From positions 16,380,501-16,444,500 of the forward strand of contig OZ059896.1 in NCBI GenBank assembly GCA_964057225.1: DNA of 64,000 bases. Direction: 5' to 3'. Below, in pieces: positions 35,588 through 47,043 of the stretch. Position numbers and translations under genes: made by a program. Position 1 is the first letter of the stretch. Each line of letters begins with the position of its first letter. The notes beneath the pieces were generated by a model. It did not search any database. It worked only from the letters and a program-made list of their open reading frames with translations, and was not told the DNA's origin. Source of the stretch: Auanema rhodensis. Taxonomy: Eukaryota; Nematoda; Chromadorea; Rhabditida; Rhabditidae.

Positions 35588-35941
35588 ATGTATCCGCACA
35601 TGGGTTGTAGTGCTTGTGATTTTCATATAATCTATAGACCTACTTCTAACTCAACCTATATGTTAACTGTGGTTCTCTGTGTCTCTCTGTTTCTCTCCCC
35701 CCCCCCCTTTTTGATTTTGCTAGTGGGCATGCTGGTGTGTGATGGACGTCGGCAACGTCTTACCAGCTCATATCACATCCATCTTCGGCTGTCTAAGGAT
35801 GTGTGTCTTGATTATATAGTCTGTAAAGTAAAATTAACGAGTCAACCAACTAAAGAAGAAGAAGAAGATGTCAACAATATCGTCAATGAAATTGCTGATG
35901 CCAGCTCTCGTCTATGCAGTTCAATCGTCGAAGCTGCATGA
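35588..35941 (+). CDS. Possible small single-pass membrane protein, or last exon of an unknown gene
   Basis: Open frame of about 118 codons from ATG 35588 (MYPHMGCSACDFHIIYRPTS) to the stop at 35939-35941. It encodes a hydrophobic segment (TVVLCVSLFLS, then FLILLVGMLV) and a hydrophilic tail TKEEEEDVNNIVNEIADASS that looks like an amphipathic helix. A C11 homopolymer (about 35697-35707) lies inside the frame. Alternatively the pyrimidine-rich stretch ending TTTGCTAG at 35722 is a splice acceptor and only 35723-35941 is coding, starting GMLVCDGRRQRL. The length and mixed composition are unusual for this AT-rich region. I do not recognise a family. Confidence 0.3.
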   Translation: MYPHMGCSACDFHIIYRPTSNSTYMLTVVLCVSLFLSPPPFLILLVGMLVCDGRRQRLTSSYHIHLRLSKDVCLDYIVCKVKLTSQPTKEEEEDVNNIVNEIADASSRLCSSIVEAA

Positions 35942-37234
35942 CGAATGATGCGGATTGAACGTCCAAAATAAGAATCCGATAGGCTTATTTGGTCAGTGGT
36001 ATTGGGCTTGAAGAAAAATTTCATTATATGGCATATATGTCATAAGAAATAGATTTGATAGATGAATGATCCATGCTATACCATATAGTAAAGGAACATA
36101 GTAACATAGTATAATGTCTAATTTAACCTATAACTCATTATATATATTTTCAAATTAACTATTCAGGTCAGAAAATTAAGAAAAAAGATGACAGAATAAT
36201 GATTAATTATAATATTTATATGAAATAATTAATTTAGAAAATCAACCAAATCAATGAAAAATCAAAGAATATATCTTATATTCTGAACATGTATCATCAA
36301 TTTTCCCTTGAGGTCTCTAGTTTTTGGGCTATATTGTTTGGATGAAATTTTAAGGATTTCTGGAATTTTTTAGTTGTTTCCCCCATATTTGGTGCCTGAA
36401 CAGCATGAACAAGTTAGAATTTGATAGTTTATTTGAATATCATGTTGTTCAATATGAATAATATACCAAGATTTCTTTATAATCTTTCGAATTATAGAAA
36501 GATTAAAATCAAATTCAATTATTATCTTCAATAATTCAATACATCCAAATCCAAACTGTTTGTATTTTCTTCTTTAAATTATTTTCTCATGTATAAAATT
36601 GATATTTTCTTTTTAAATAAAATAAAAGCAGACAGAATAAATAACAAAACATAAAACAATCTTAATTTGACAACGTAAGAAACAATCTAAAGAAAACATG
36701 TGATATTTTAGATACTTCCTTATTTAAACTAGATTTTTATTTTATTCTTTTGGTATATATTCAATCATTTTATTTTATTTACACATACAAATATATATAT
36801 ATATATATATAAATATAAAAAAAAGAAACGATTAAATAGTTCATAATTTAATAAAATTTTAAGGCTGTCTCTTTATATAATCAAAACATTTGTAACTTAG
36901 TTAGTCATAATAATCGTATGTTGCCTGTAAATATAATGTTATAATCACAAAATTAAGATCAAAGTACATTTGTTCGAACTATTAGGTTATTTCAATATTT
37001 CTGTTGAGTATTATTGAAATTTAATTGATTTTAATTAAATCTAGGATTAAATCTTATTATTATTTTCTTTTTGACTTGAAAAGATTTTGTATACGTCAGA
37101 TCTGTTATTCATTTTTGTTTTTGATCCAAAGTTTAATTAAAAGAAAACATAAGTATAATCTTATTATGATTTATATATTCTTTATTTATATGAAAAAAAG
37201 AAAAAAATTGAATCATAAGAGACGTTCAAGCGTA
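35942..37234. other. AT-rich intergenic sequence
   Basis: Very AT-rich with no convincing exon. A (TA)n tract lies at about 36791-36811. At 37181-37186, TTTATT on the plus strand reads AATAAA on the minus strand, about 50 bp past the stop of the next, minus-strand gene, and is its likely polyadenylation signal. Confidence 0.45.
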
Positions 37235-37593
37235 TTAACATTGAAAATATTGGAATAATTGAACATCATGATCATCCAAATGAGAGTATCTGCGAACTCT
37301 GTAAAACTTTGATGAACGCATCTTATATGTTTTTCTTAGTTCGGTAAAAGTTTCAGCATGATGGTTCTCATCTTCCAACAACGGAAGTTCAATCTCATCA
37401 GTGAAGCCACCAGTAGTATCGAGTGCAGGACTTCTGTTTTTATCTGAAAAAAAAAACAAATTATCACTGAATCATGTTTTTATACAGTAAATATTGTATA
37501 ATAAAATAAATAAATGTAGTTAAATTTACCGTTAAAATCCATGTTGTCAATAGAATAAAATGAAGTTGGTTTTTGAATGAAATAATCTGTAAT

Positions 37594-37625
<32 letters not shown>

Positions 37626-38704
37626 TATGATTAATAGTTTAAATAAAATAAATTGGAAGATATGTTCCTTAATTTATTTCATTTAAAATACAAACGCTTT
37701 TCATAGACAATCATACTAAAACTAAATAAATGTTCATAAAAGCTTTTCAAAGTAAAATATAGGGCGGGACAATAAGTTATTCAAGTTTCATAATAATGAA
37801 AGTCTTGTGATTAAATTTAAAAAATACACAATTTACATATATAGATATCAGGTTGTAAACTTTTTTATTGTTCAAACTTATTTCACAATTTCTATTGAGT
37901 TCTTCAACTTTTTCTCTCATCTATATATGATACTCTCAAATTATTTTATTGTCTCAATACTATACTATCTATATCTTTGCAGTAACTTGTTTATTTGGAT
38001 ATTATCTTTAACTTATGTTAACTAAAAGAAATATGTATTAGCTAATGTTAGTTATAATAAACTTTTATATAATATTATAAACAAAAGTACAAATAGATGA
38101 AAAATAAAGAGAAAAAACATTATTTACGAATTCATATTAGAATATAAAAATATGATTTAAAGGTTATACAAACCACATAGTTAAACTGCATGTGAAATAA
38201 AATATATAAATAATATAAACTATTTTATATTTATAATTAGTATATAATCAAATAAAATATATTAGAAAATGAGGGTGTTGTGGAGGATGACGATGATATT
38301 TTGAGTCAAAGTTCAATAATATTCATAAAAATATATATGCATATAGTTAAATATTTTTGCTAATTTATTTTATGTATTTAATATAATATCATTATTAATT
38401 TAAATATAATATGTTTATAATTTTATTATAATTTTAAAATAAACCTAAAGCAAAAAATATTTTTAGTTATTTTATATTGAATTAAACTTAAATATATTCA
38501 TATAGTTTAAGATTTTAATATTGAAAATATGTTCTATTATATTAACTATGTTAAATATGTTTTTCTTGTAATATTTTCTTATTGAAAGAAGAATATCAGG
38601 CAGTTTCCTAATGCAACGCCAATCCAATCCGCCGTGACGACAGCTAACCATCAGATTCTGCTTTGGGGAAGACGACATGCGCCAACTGTTCATTCCGTAT
38701 CATC
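37235..38704 (-). CDS. 3' end of an unrecognised minus-strand gene (three exons)
   Basis: Exons on the minus strand: 38704-38649, 37586-37530, 37443-37235, with matching phases (each junction splits a GAT codon as G|AT). Acceptors are TTCTGACAG, ATAATTACAG and TTTTTTTTTCAG; donors are GTTAGC (weak) and GTAAAT. The protein reads RNEQLAHVVFPKAESD, then YFIQKPTSFYSIDNMDFN, DKNRSPALDTTGGFTDEIEL, PLLEDENHHAETFTELRK, and the basic end TYKMRSSKFYRVRRYSHLDD..., stopping TAA at 37235. AATAAA follows about 50 bp later (37186-37181, minus). Balanced codon use and hydrophilic composition contrast with chance frames here. I do not recognise the family; it looks like a cytoplasmic tail. The 5' exons should lie to the right, but none could be joined confidently. 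Confidence 0.5.
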
Positions 38705-38929
38705 CTGTCAGAAAATTTCAAGAAATCTGTCAAAAACCTTCAATTTTCGATGTAGACAGCAAAGTTTAATATTCGTTTCTCTTGCTGTAGCATGTGAACA
38801 TTTGAGACCATTTCCCATTTTAAATATTTTTTCTCATTTTATTTTCTCAATTCTCAAGAATTTTTTTGTTTGAAACAGAGAATATTTATCATTTCACATA
38901 TGCTTACACCTCTCTATCTATATTTCTCT

Positions 38930-38937
<8 letters not shown>

Positions 38938-38964
<27 letters not shown>
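38938..38964. repeat. (CT)n microsatellite
   Basis: CT tract preceded by a short C run and followed by imperfect CTCTCTAT repeats. Confidence 0.9.
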
Positions 38965-38968
<4 letters not shown>

Positions 38969-41366
38969 ATCTCTCTCAATCTCTCTATCTTTCTATCTTT
39001 CTCAAACTTTTGATATTTAGTTCCTTTTGTTGATAACAATAAGAGTACATATAATATTCTGAAATGAATAACAAGAAAAATGGATAAATGAGATGAAAAA
39101 AAGATAAAAAGAGATCATCAAGATTACGAAATATGCTTGAAATTTTTTTGGACACTTTCCACATGCATATTGAGCTTAGAAAATATTGTATTCGAACATT
39201 TTTTTATTTAAAATAAATTGTTTATAAACATAATATATAAGAAAATGAAGTTAAGTACATTTCAATATCTAAATTATTATATTTCGATAGATCAAATTAT
39301 ATTTACTAAAAATCTTATACGCATATATGCATATCATAACTAACTTCAACTATTCAATATTTCTTTGATTTGTTAGAATAACTGAAGGGTTTTTAGTTTT
39401 TTCTTTCAAAAAACTGCCATAATAACATTAGTTAACTAGAAAGACCTGAAACCCTATCTCATAACATCACGGTAAGCTTCAAAGTTTTTTTCTCTTCTTT
39501 GAAACTTCCTTTCAATTTTTTGTTTGGACCATTTGCATTGTTAATGAAAGCTTTTTTATATGATCTTAAGTGTTTTCAGCAATTTTAAAAAAAGAGTCAT
39601 TAAATAGAAAGTTTAATGTTAATTTAGAAGAAAAGGAATAACTCTAACTATGTTCAATATCTTAGAATATCATGTTACACTATCTTTTAATAGACATCTT
39701 ATGAAAGACATAAGGATAAGACATTTAAAATAGTTTTTGATTATAATCGATGTGATGAGAAGTTAAGAGAGAGAGAGAACCAAGTATGGTTAAGAACCCA
39801 ATTTGTACCCTCAGGCAATGTTTTTTTCCTCCAATGTTATTGATCTCTTTCACATCCATCTGGTCTCCTGTTTCATTTTTCCTTAAAAAATGTTATAATA
39901 ACGACTATTTGTTATCATATTCTTTAACTGAAAATATATATTAAAAAAATAGAATTGTGATGACCACATCAACATTCTTCAAAATTTTTAAACAAATTTA
40001 AATATTTGAACATATAAAATGGCGGCAAAAATAGATTTCACTCAGAAAAGGAAGAAGATATATTTATATATATCTACTTAGAAAGTATATATTTACATAT
40101 ATATTATTATAATATTTAATATAAAATAAATTGATGTAACCATAGAGCTTTTGAGCTCATTTGCTTTCTTCTCCCTAAGTTCCCGAAAGCTTCATTGCTC
40201 TTCCTGTTGTCCTCTGCTCCACTTTCATTTCAGCTTTTTTGTGCTCAAAAACCGTCTTTGCTCATCTCATTTCACCAATTTTCCAATCATTTCCTCCTGT
40301 ATGTATAGAAGGGGAAGAAAAATCTTTATTTTTCTATTTTTCAACTGTTTCTTTCATAGCAATATCAGCCATTTTCTGAAACAAAGCTTAGATTATATCC
40401 TATATATGCTTGAAAATGTCTTTGCTCTCAACTTATATTGTTCGATGATGAATAGGAAAAAAAGATCTGAAAGCTACTTCAAGTGCTCATTTCCATTCTA
40501 TTGGTCAGTCGAGCGTGCAAGTACGTAAGCTGATAGCCACAGCTTATGTCATCCTCATCTCATGCAACTCGGAACTTGGTAAGCTCATACGACGAGAAGG
40601 CAGCAACCATGCAATACAAGTGATCATCTGCGTCTTGTTCATTTTCATCTGCTCCACCTTCTTCATCTGGTCCTCGGCCTCCTCTTCAATACCACTTTCT
40701 TTGTTTTTTTTCTGGTTGCAAAAACATTTTTCTCTTAGAATTTTGATATATTCTTGTGTTTTTCATCATTTGAACAGCAGAATAATTGAAAATAATAATT
40801 TGAATTATTACTTATAATATGACGAATGAATAGATAAAAAGCCAATTATTGAAAGTAAACATAGTTTGAAGTTTGAGTAATAATCGTTGCTCTTACTCAG
40901 TTTTTAGGAACAATTTCTATTTTTTTCATTAATCATAACCCCCCCCCCCACTCATCTCTTTCTTAAGCTTTAGGACTATATAATTACTGTATATATATAG
41001 TTATTTTTAAAATATAATAGATATATCTATCTAAATTTACAAAAAATATGAAGAATTCTAGTGTTGTCATCTAATTTTTTTGTGAAACAAGATATATAAT
41101 GTATTCAATTTGCAGTTCCATTTCTGATTTTATAAAAAATATCCAAAATGGATTCATGAAGCTACATATTCAGTCAATATTTCTTCTTTTTAATTCCGCG
41201 CCTTTTCTCTTTCTCTCTAGCATTCTCCATTTGCTTTTGTATGAAAAATGCTTTTTGCCTGAGGATTTGATGTTAAAAACATAAAAATCTGAAACAAAAA
41301 TTTAAATTTAAAAAAAGAAAATCACTAATGTGATAGTTTGAATGAACCAAAGTGTTCTGAGAGAGA

Positions 41367-41371
<5 letters not shown>

Positions 41372-41428
<57 letters not shown>
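41372..41428. repeat. (GA)n microsatellite
   Basis: Nearly perfect GA tract of about 28 units. It is one of the few with purines on the plus strand. Confidence 0.9.
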
Positions 41429-41432
<4 letters not shown>

Positions 41433-42313
41433 ATGACGAGGAACTCAAACAAAGACCCACACATGAAACAGAAGTATATGATCGTGAACGATGAATATGG
41501 TCTTCATTCTCTCATTCTCTCTCTATCTTCAGAACACTTTGGTTCATTCAAACTATCACATTAATGATTTTTTTTTGTTTTAAACAAGATGATTCATTCA
41601 GTGTCAGCATTGGCTTTCTATGTTTTCTTTTATTTATTTTCAAATATATCTTTATTCTGAAACCTATTATATGTCGAGGTATGGGAGGCTAAGTAATAAC
41701 AAAAATATACAAAAAAGAGAAAAAGGATAGAGAGAGAGGGAGAGAAAGAGAGAGAGAATTGAGATTGAGAGAGAAAGTAAAGCACATAGATAAAAGAAGA
41801 TGTCACAAAAGAATAATATGTTATAATCATGTCCACAAGAAGTATTTGAGCAAATAAAGTTTTATGAAATCATTCAAGCATATTTTATTCATTTTTTTTT
41901 AAATAAAAAAACCTTTGTATTATAAAATAATATTAATAATCATATTATTATGAGATTTATTTATTATCTTTATTTGGATAAAGCTTAACTTTCCTCAAGT
42001 TTATGCTTAAACTATTATTTAATACTTTAAAACTTTTTTCAATCAAATTGAATGAACTAGACGGAACATTATAATTTTGAAAATGAAATTTTCAAAGCCT
42101 CATCACGTCATTCAAAGCAAGCATTTGCTCCTATCACTTGACCTATAGACTTCAAAACCTAAAGCCTATTCTCAAAATTGGGATCTGAATGTATACATAG
42201 GTAAGTGAAATTGCCTTTTCTCATTTTTTTTCTTCTGAACATGATTGGCCCTTTTTCCTTTTTTTCAACCATGGAATCAGTGTATTTTATTTCCCCCCAA
42301 TTTTTTGTATCCT

Positions 42314-42317
<4 letters not shown>

Positions 42318-42373
<56 letters not shown>
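42318..42373. repeat. (CT)n microsatellite
   Basis: Perfect CT tract of about 28 units. Confidence 0.9.
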
Positions 42374-42377
<4 letters not shown>

Positions 42378-43413
42378 ATCTATATATTTCTTATGTTCAT
42401 CCTCCCTTTCTTTCTTAGTCTGTAGGTAGTTCAAATAAATATGCTGATGTTCAATCTTAAACGCTGTCAAGTTGCTTTTGATGGATTAAACATAGTATGT
42501 GGCAAAAGTTCAAACTATTCTCAGTAAGCACAGGAATAGCAAAAATTTATCCATTTCTATCTTCTCCTGTCTATCATACTTCCTCTGATGGAACCATGAA
42601 TATGAAGTACGGTGGCACTTCTCTATTCCAAAATCTTCTTTTTTCCCTTTTTGCTTTTTATTGTTTTCGTCTTTCGCCATTCAAAGTTTAAATAGCAATC
42701 AGTATTAGCTTCCGCATAGTAGTAACATTGAATATGTGTTTGAATTCAAATTTCACTTGTATTCCGAAACATTCAAAAATCAAAATTTTATGAATGATTA
42801 TTGAATTCATAGTTTCCCATACATATGTATTGTATTTGAAGAGTTCTGAATCTTAACACTTCATCACGATGCAAAATAGTTTGAAGGGGAACTTCTATCT
42901 TTTTTGAAAAAAACATGGAAACAACATAGATACATAGATACATATTTGAATATATGTATTTATTACATAAATAAACGATTAATTATAAGAAAAAAAAATT
43001 TATTATATTTCAAATTTTCCCCTTTTTTTTCCTTTTATCCCATCTAACCTCTCTATCTTATCTCTCCCTCTCTCTTTCTCTTTTTTTAAACTTTGATTAA
43101 ACCATTATCTTTCTTCTTATATATTATATAAATCTTTATTTATTCTATATTTTAACCACTTTTTCTTTTTTACAAATAAACTGACTTAACTTTATCTTTA
43201 TTCACTTCTTTCTTTTTCCTCTGAAAATCCTCTTTATGACTATGTTGTTGCAAATTTTGTTACTCAACTTTTGTGGTAGTTTCTTTATGGACTTCACTTA
43301 CAATTTTATAATGAAAAGTTTGAATTTCAATCATTTTCAGTAATCTGTTGAAGATATTAGAAAGCAATTAAAGCTATACAAGAGGGAGAGAAAGAGAAAG
43401 AAAGAGAGATCGA

Positions 43414-43416
43414 GTA

Positions 43417-43476
<60 letters not shown>

Positions 43477-43482
43477 GAGAGA
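43414..43482. repeat. (GA)n microsatellite with internal G homopolymer
   Basis: GA tract interrupted by an A-containing unit and by an uninterrupted run of about a dozen G near 43466-43477, then more GA. Confidence 0.9.
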
Positions 43483-44487
43483 AGGAGAGAAATATAAAAA
43501 GATATAATTCCATATGATTTATCAACTCAAATAATATAATTTTTTCTTAATTCTCACAATTTAATTTCCTCGATTCATTAATGATCGTGTTGCACATGAT
43601 TTTGAAGCTCTAAGTGTATGTTCTGATTACTATTAATGGCATCTGCTGATGTTATTCCTGCAGATATAAATGGGATATTTGGTCTGTTAAATCTGATAGT
43701 TGATCAGAATCTTTTTTGATCAGGGAAGTGTATATATGAGATGTTTCAATTTTATATTGAGTATAACATTGGTAGTTCAGTAGTAACTATACATATACTT
43801 TAATCTTATTTCAAGCTTTAAGAATTATATTCAATTTAAAAACCTATTTTCATCCTTTTTTAAATGATGAAAAAAGTTCTTATTTCGCTTTTGAAAATTA
43901 TGTTTGAAGGATCGACAATGTGCTGCAAATGCATAAACTTACTAGTGGTTACCTATTGTCTTCTTGTAGAGGGGAAGTTAATTTCTTGATTCGTAAACGT
44001 ATTGAAAGAAGAAAAATAAGTTTTTCTTTCAATAGCTAAGGAAGTTTGTCCAAAATCCTCAACAATGTTGCATCTTATTTCAATTCATCGGCCGCTAAAC
44101 TCACCCCTCTCCTGCTTGTTAATATTAGGTTGTAATGACCTTTTCTTCCTTTGCAACTTACAACTCATGTCCTAAATCAGACAAAAAGGTCGAAAAAGTC
44201 GAAGTATTTCTTTTAAGGAATATTTAAAAAAAAATGTTTTTTCTTCTTCAACACTAGTGTAAATTTGCAGCGAGAGTACAACTTTTAGATTTTCATTCTG
44301 GCCCATCTGTTCAGACCTTCGGAACATTTATCTGCACTTCTCTTGTTAACCTGATTAGTACTTTAGCCGAATTACGGGGAAAAGCACGTGAAATTACTCT
44401 TCAATGCTAATTTTGAGGAAAATGGCTTTTTCATTTAACAGTACTTACATGCTTGTAGAACGGTTGTATCGCTTGCTCTTCACGAGC

Positions 44488-44518
<31 letters not shown>

Positions 44519-45559
44519 ATTCATATTTTTCATTGTCCCTTCATTTTCACTTTTTTCATTCTCTTCTTCTTTCTATCAACATCATACTTTTCTTTATTTT
44601 TTATATAATTTTCTTATTTCTTAATGTTTTTCCTTTTATACAAAATGTCTTCTTCTATCTTTTTTTGGATTGAATTTCCCTTTTACAACTTCTTTTTTCT
44701 TTTCAGATTTTTTTTTGCAAAAATCTAAGCTATGATCAAATATAAATTTAAAGAATCTTTTTTGTTAATGGAAATGAACAACACTCTTTGAAACCCAAAA
44801 TTCATGATGTTCCTCTCGCTTTCGTTCACTTTTCATGTTCACATTCAGAATTGCTTCTTACTCTCTTTTCAGTTTGAGAAACCAATTTGTCTTGAAAGTA
44901 TGAGAAAAAAAGAAGATAATCTTCATGATTTTCTCGTCTTGGGGGCCAAACTTGACAAACGTTTATCGTTTTTGTTCATTTTTGTGTTCTAATATATCAC
45001 ATGAATCTTCTTCTTCCTTTTCGTTTTTACTTTAATTCTACTCTTTCTACTTTTCTTCATAAAAAAAGGTTTAAGAGATCTTCTCTGGAATATATAAATC
45101 TATTTTTGGGTAGAATTTATTCTTATAATCAGCTTTTTTATACTTTTTTTTTACAAATAAATCGTATACGCTGCATTATAGCTTATAGAGATTGAGGAGC
45201 ATGAAGTCCATACTCACATATACAGCTGACTTTCCTTCTAACAACTCCAGATGGATTTAGATCACAAATACACGCACATGATCTCAAAAATGTGAAATAA
45301 ATGCATAGCGTTTTTCAGTTTTCATCATTTTGGATAGTTTATAACAACTAACTGTTTGGTCTCATCTCGTCAGTACATTTAAGTCATGCCATTCATATTC
45401 TTCTCTTCTTTGATCCTCCTTCATTACCACTGCTTTGCAGAAGCAAACCGAAAGTAGATCCATAGACAGCAATACTTGAATGTCAGTAAACTAAAAGCTT
45501 TGCTACTCATCATCATGTTGCATGATATGAACATTTGTTTGTGAAAGTTGTAGTCGTCA

Positions 45560-45569
45560 TCTCTCTTTC

Positions 45570-45617
<48 letters not shown>

Positions 45618-45650
45618 TCTCTCTCTCTCTCTCTCTTTCTTTTTCTTTCT
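45560..45650. repeat. Imperfect (CT)n/(TTTCTC)n tract
   Basis: Roughly 90 bp of CT repeat with regular TTT interruptions. Confidence 0.85.
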
Positions 45651-46986
45651 TTTATCAAACATACATAGAAATAAATAGCATTTTGTCTTATTTAAAATTA
45701 GAAGGATTACAATAAAAAGTATTTTATGGATTCTTTATCAAATATTCTATCAAATATTATTTTTAAAATTGATTTTTATTCTTGAAATCTTAAAAATTCT
45801 ATTTTATTACACATAATAAATAATTAATAAATATTTTTTTATAAAAGAAAATGAATAAAATTTTAATTTTATATCTTAGAAATAGACGATAAACTGATAT
45901 TTTATTTAAAAATTGAATTTATTATTCCATGTTCCTCACCTTTTATTTTATAAATTGTTGATCTGTATTAGTAATTTCATTATTGCAAAATGAAAATTTG
46001 AAATTCAAAAAGAAAATATTAAATAATGAGTTGTTCTCAGGTTTTCTTCTATATTTTGCTTTGCTCAGCAGTAGTAGCAGCATTCCTAGCAATGGCCATA
46101 TCCTCGTAAGCTTTTCTATCTATTATCGCCAAGAAATACCTCAAATATTATTTTTTTTTGTCCATATTATTTCTGTTTTTCATCTTTTTTTTTCAATTTT
46201 TATCTCATTTTTGGACTGAAACCAAGATAGATGTTCTAAGAACTTTTGACTTCATTGAATATGTGATGACTCTCGAGAGTCTGATACATCTGGTCGTCAT
46301 CATACTTGTCTTCTTCGTACATGCTCTTTCACGTCGATGTCCTTGTCCACATCAAGCTTCAACTATTCTTAAAGTTTTTGATTGACAGACTGGATTGAAG
46401 GTACATGAAAATCTCTCATAACTTCCTTTTTCATGTCCAGCTCGTCCAGAAAAATCATTAAAAAAATGCCGCACTAGCTATTGAATAGATGAAAAAGTCT
46501 GATACAAACCCGAAATAAGATAGAGAAAGACATTTTCAAAAATATCAATATAACAAGTTTGAAACTTCATCTTCAAATATCTGAGAGCTCATCTACTTCG
46601 TCTTATTTTTTTTTCTGAATATCATCATGGGTTAGTCTTCCCAAAACTGTTCCCTGAGGCATAGTTTTTTAATTCTCAAATACATAGCTCGGGCACAACA
46701 TTCCACTCTTTTCCTATCATAAAACGTTTCAAACTTCTAATTTTGCTTTTTGATCCCTATCGTTTCTAAATTGGTTTATAAGCCTTATGTAAGCATCTAT
46801 TGTCATATATTGTATTTTCCCTCTTTTTTCTTTTTATCCTTCTTGGCTATTTTTTTTCTGTTTTGATCACAAAAAAAGGTAATTATATCAATTTTCAAAA
46901 GTAATGCAGACCTTTAGTTATTCTGCTCTGAAATAACTTATTTCTAAATATTTTTATTTATTTTTCTGAATTTTCAACTTTATTTT

Positions 46987-46991
<5 letters not shown>

Positions 46992-47042
<51 letters not shown>
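46992..47042. repeat. (CT)n microsatellite
   Basis: CT tract of about 22 units ending in TTTCTC variants. Confidence 0.9.

Positions 47043-47043
<1 letters not shown>

Noticed and set aside
36303-36325. TTGAGGTCTC, similar to the complement of lin-4/miR-125
   Set aside because: Only about 10 bases match, the seed is broken and no hairpin is present.
42497-42691. Plus-strand frame with YHTSSDGTMNMKYGGTSLFQ
   Set aside because: The peptide looks protein-like, but the opposite strand is also open over the same stretch and no convincing splice pair exists.
43600-43760. Minus-strand peptides DSDQLSDLTDQISHLYLQ and ITSADAINSNQNIHLEL
   Set aside because: They are in different frames, with no donor to end the first and an early stop after the second; purine-rich minus-strand composition explains hydrophilic chance frames.
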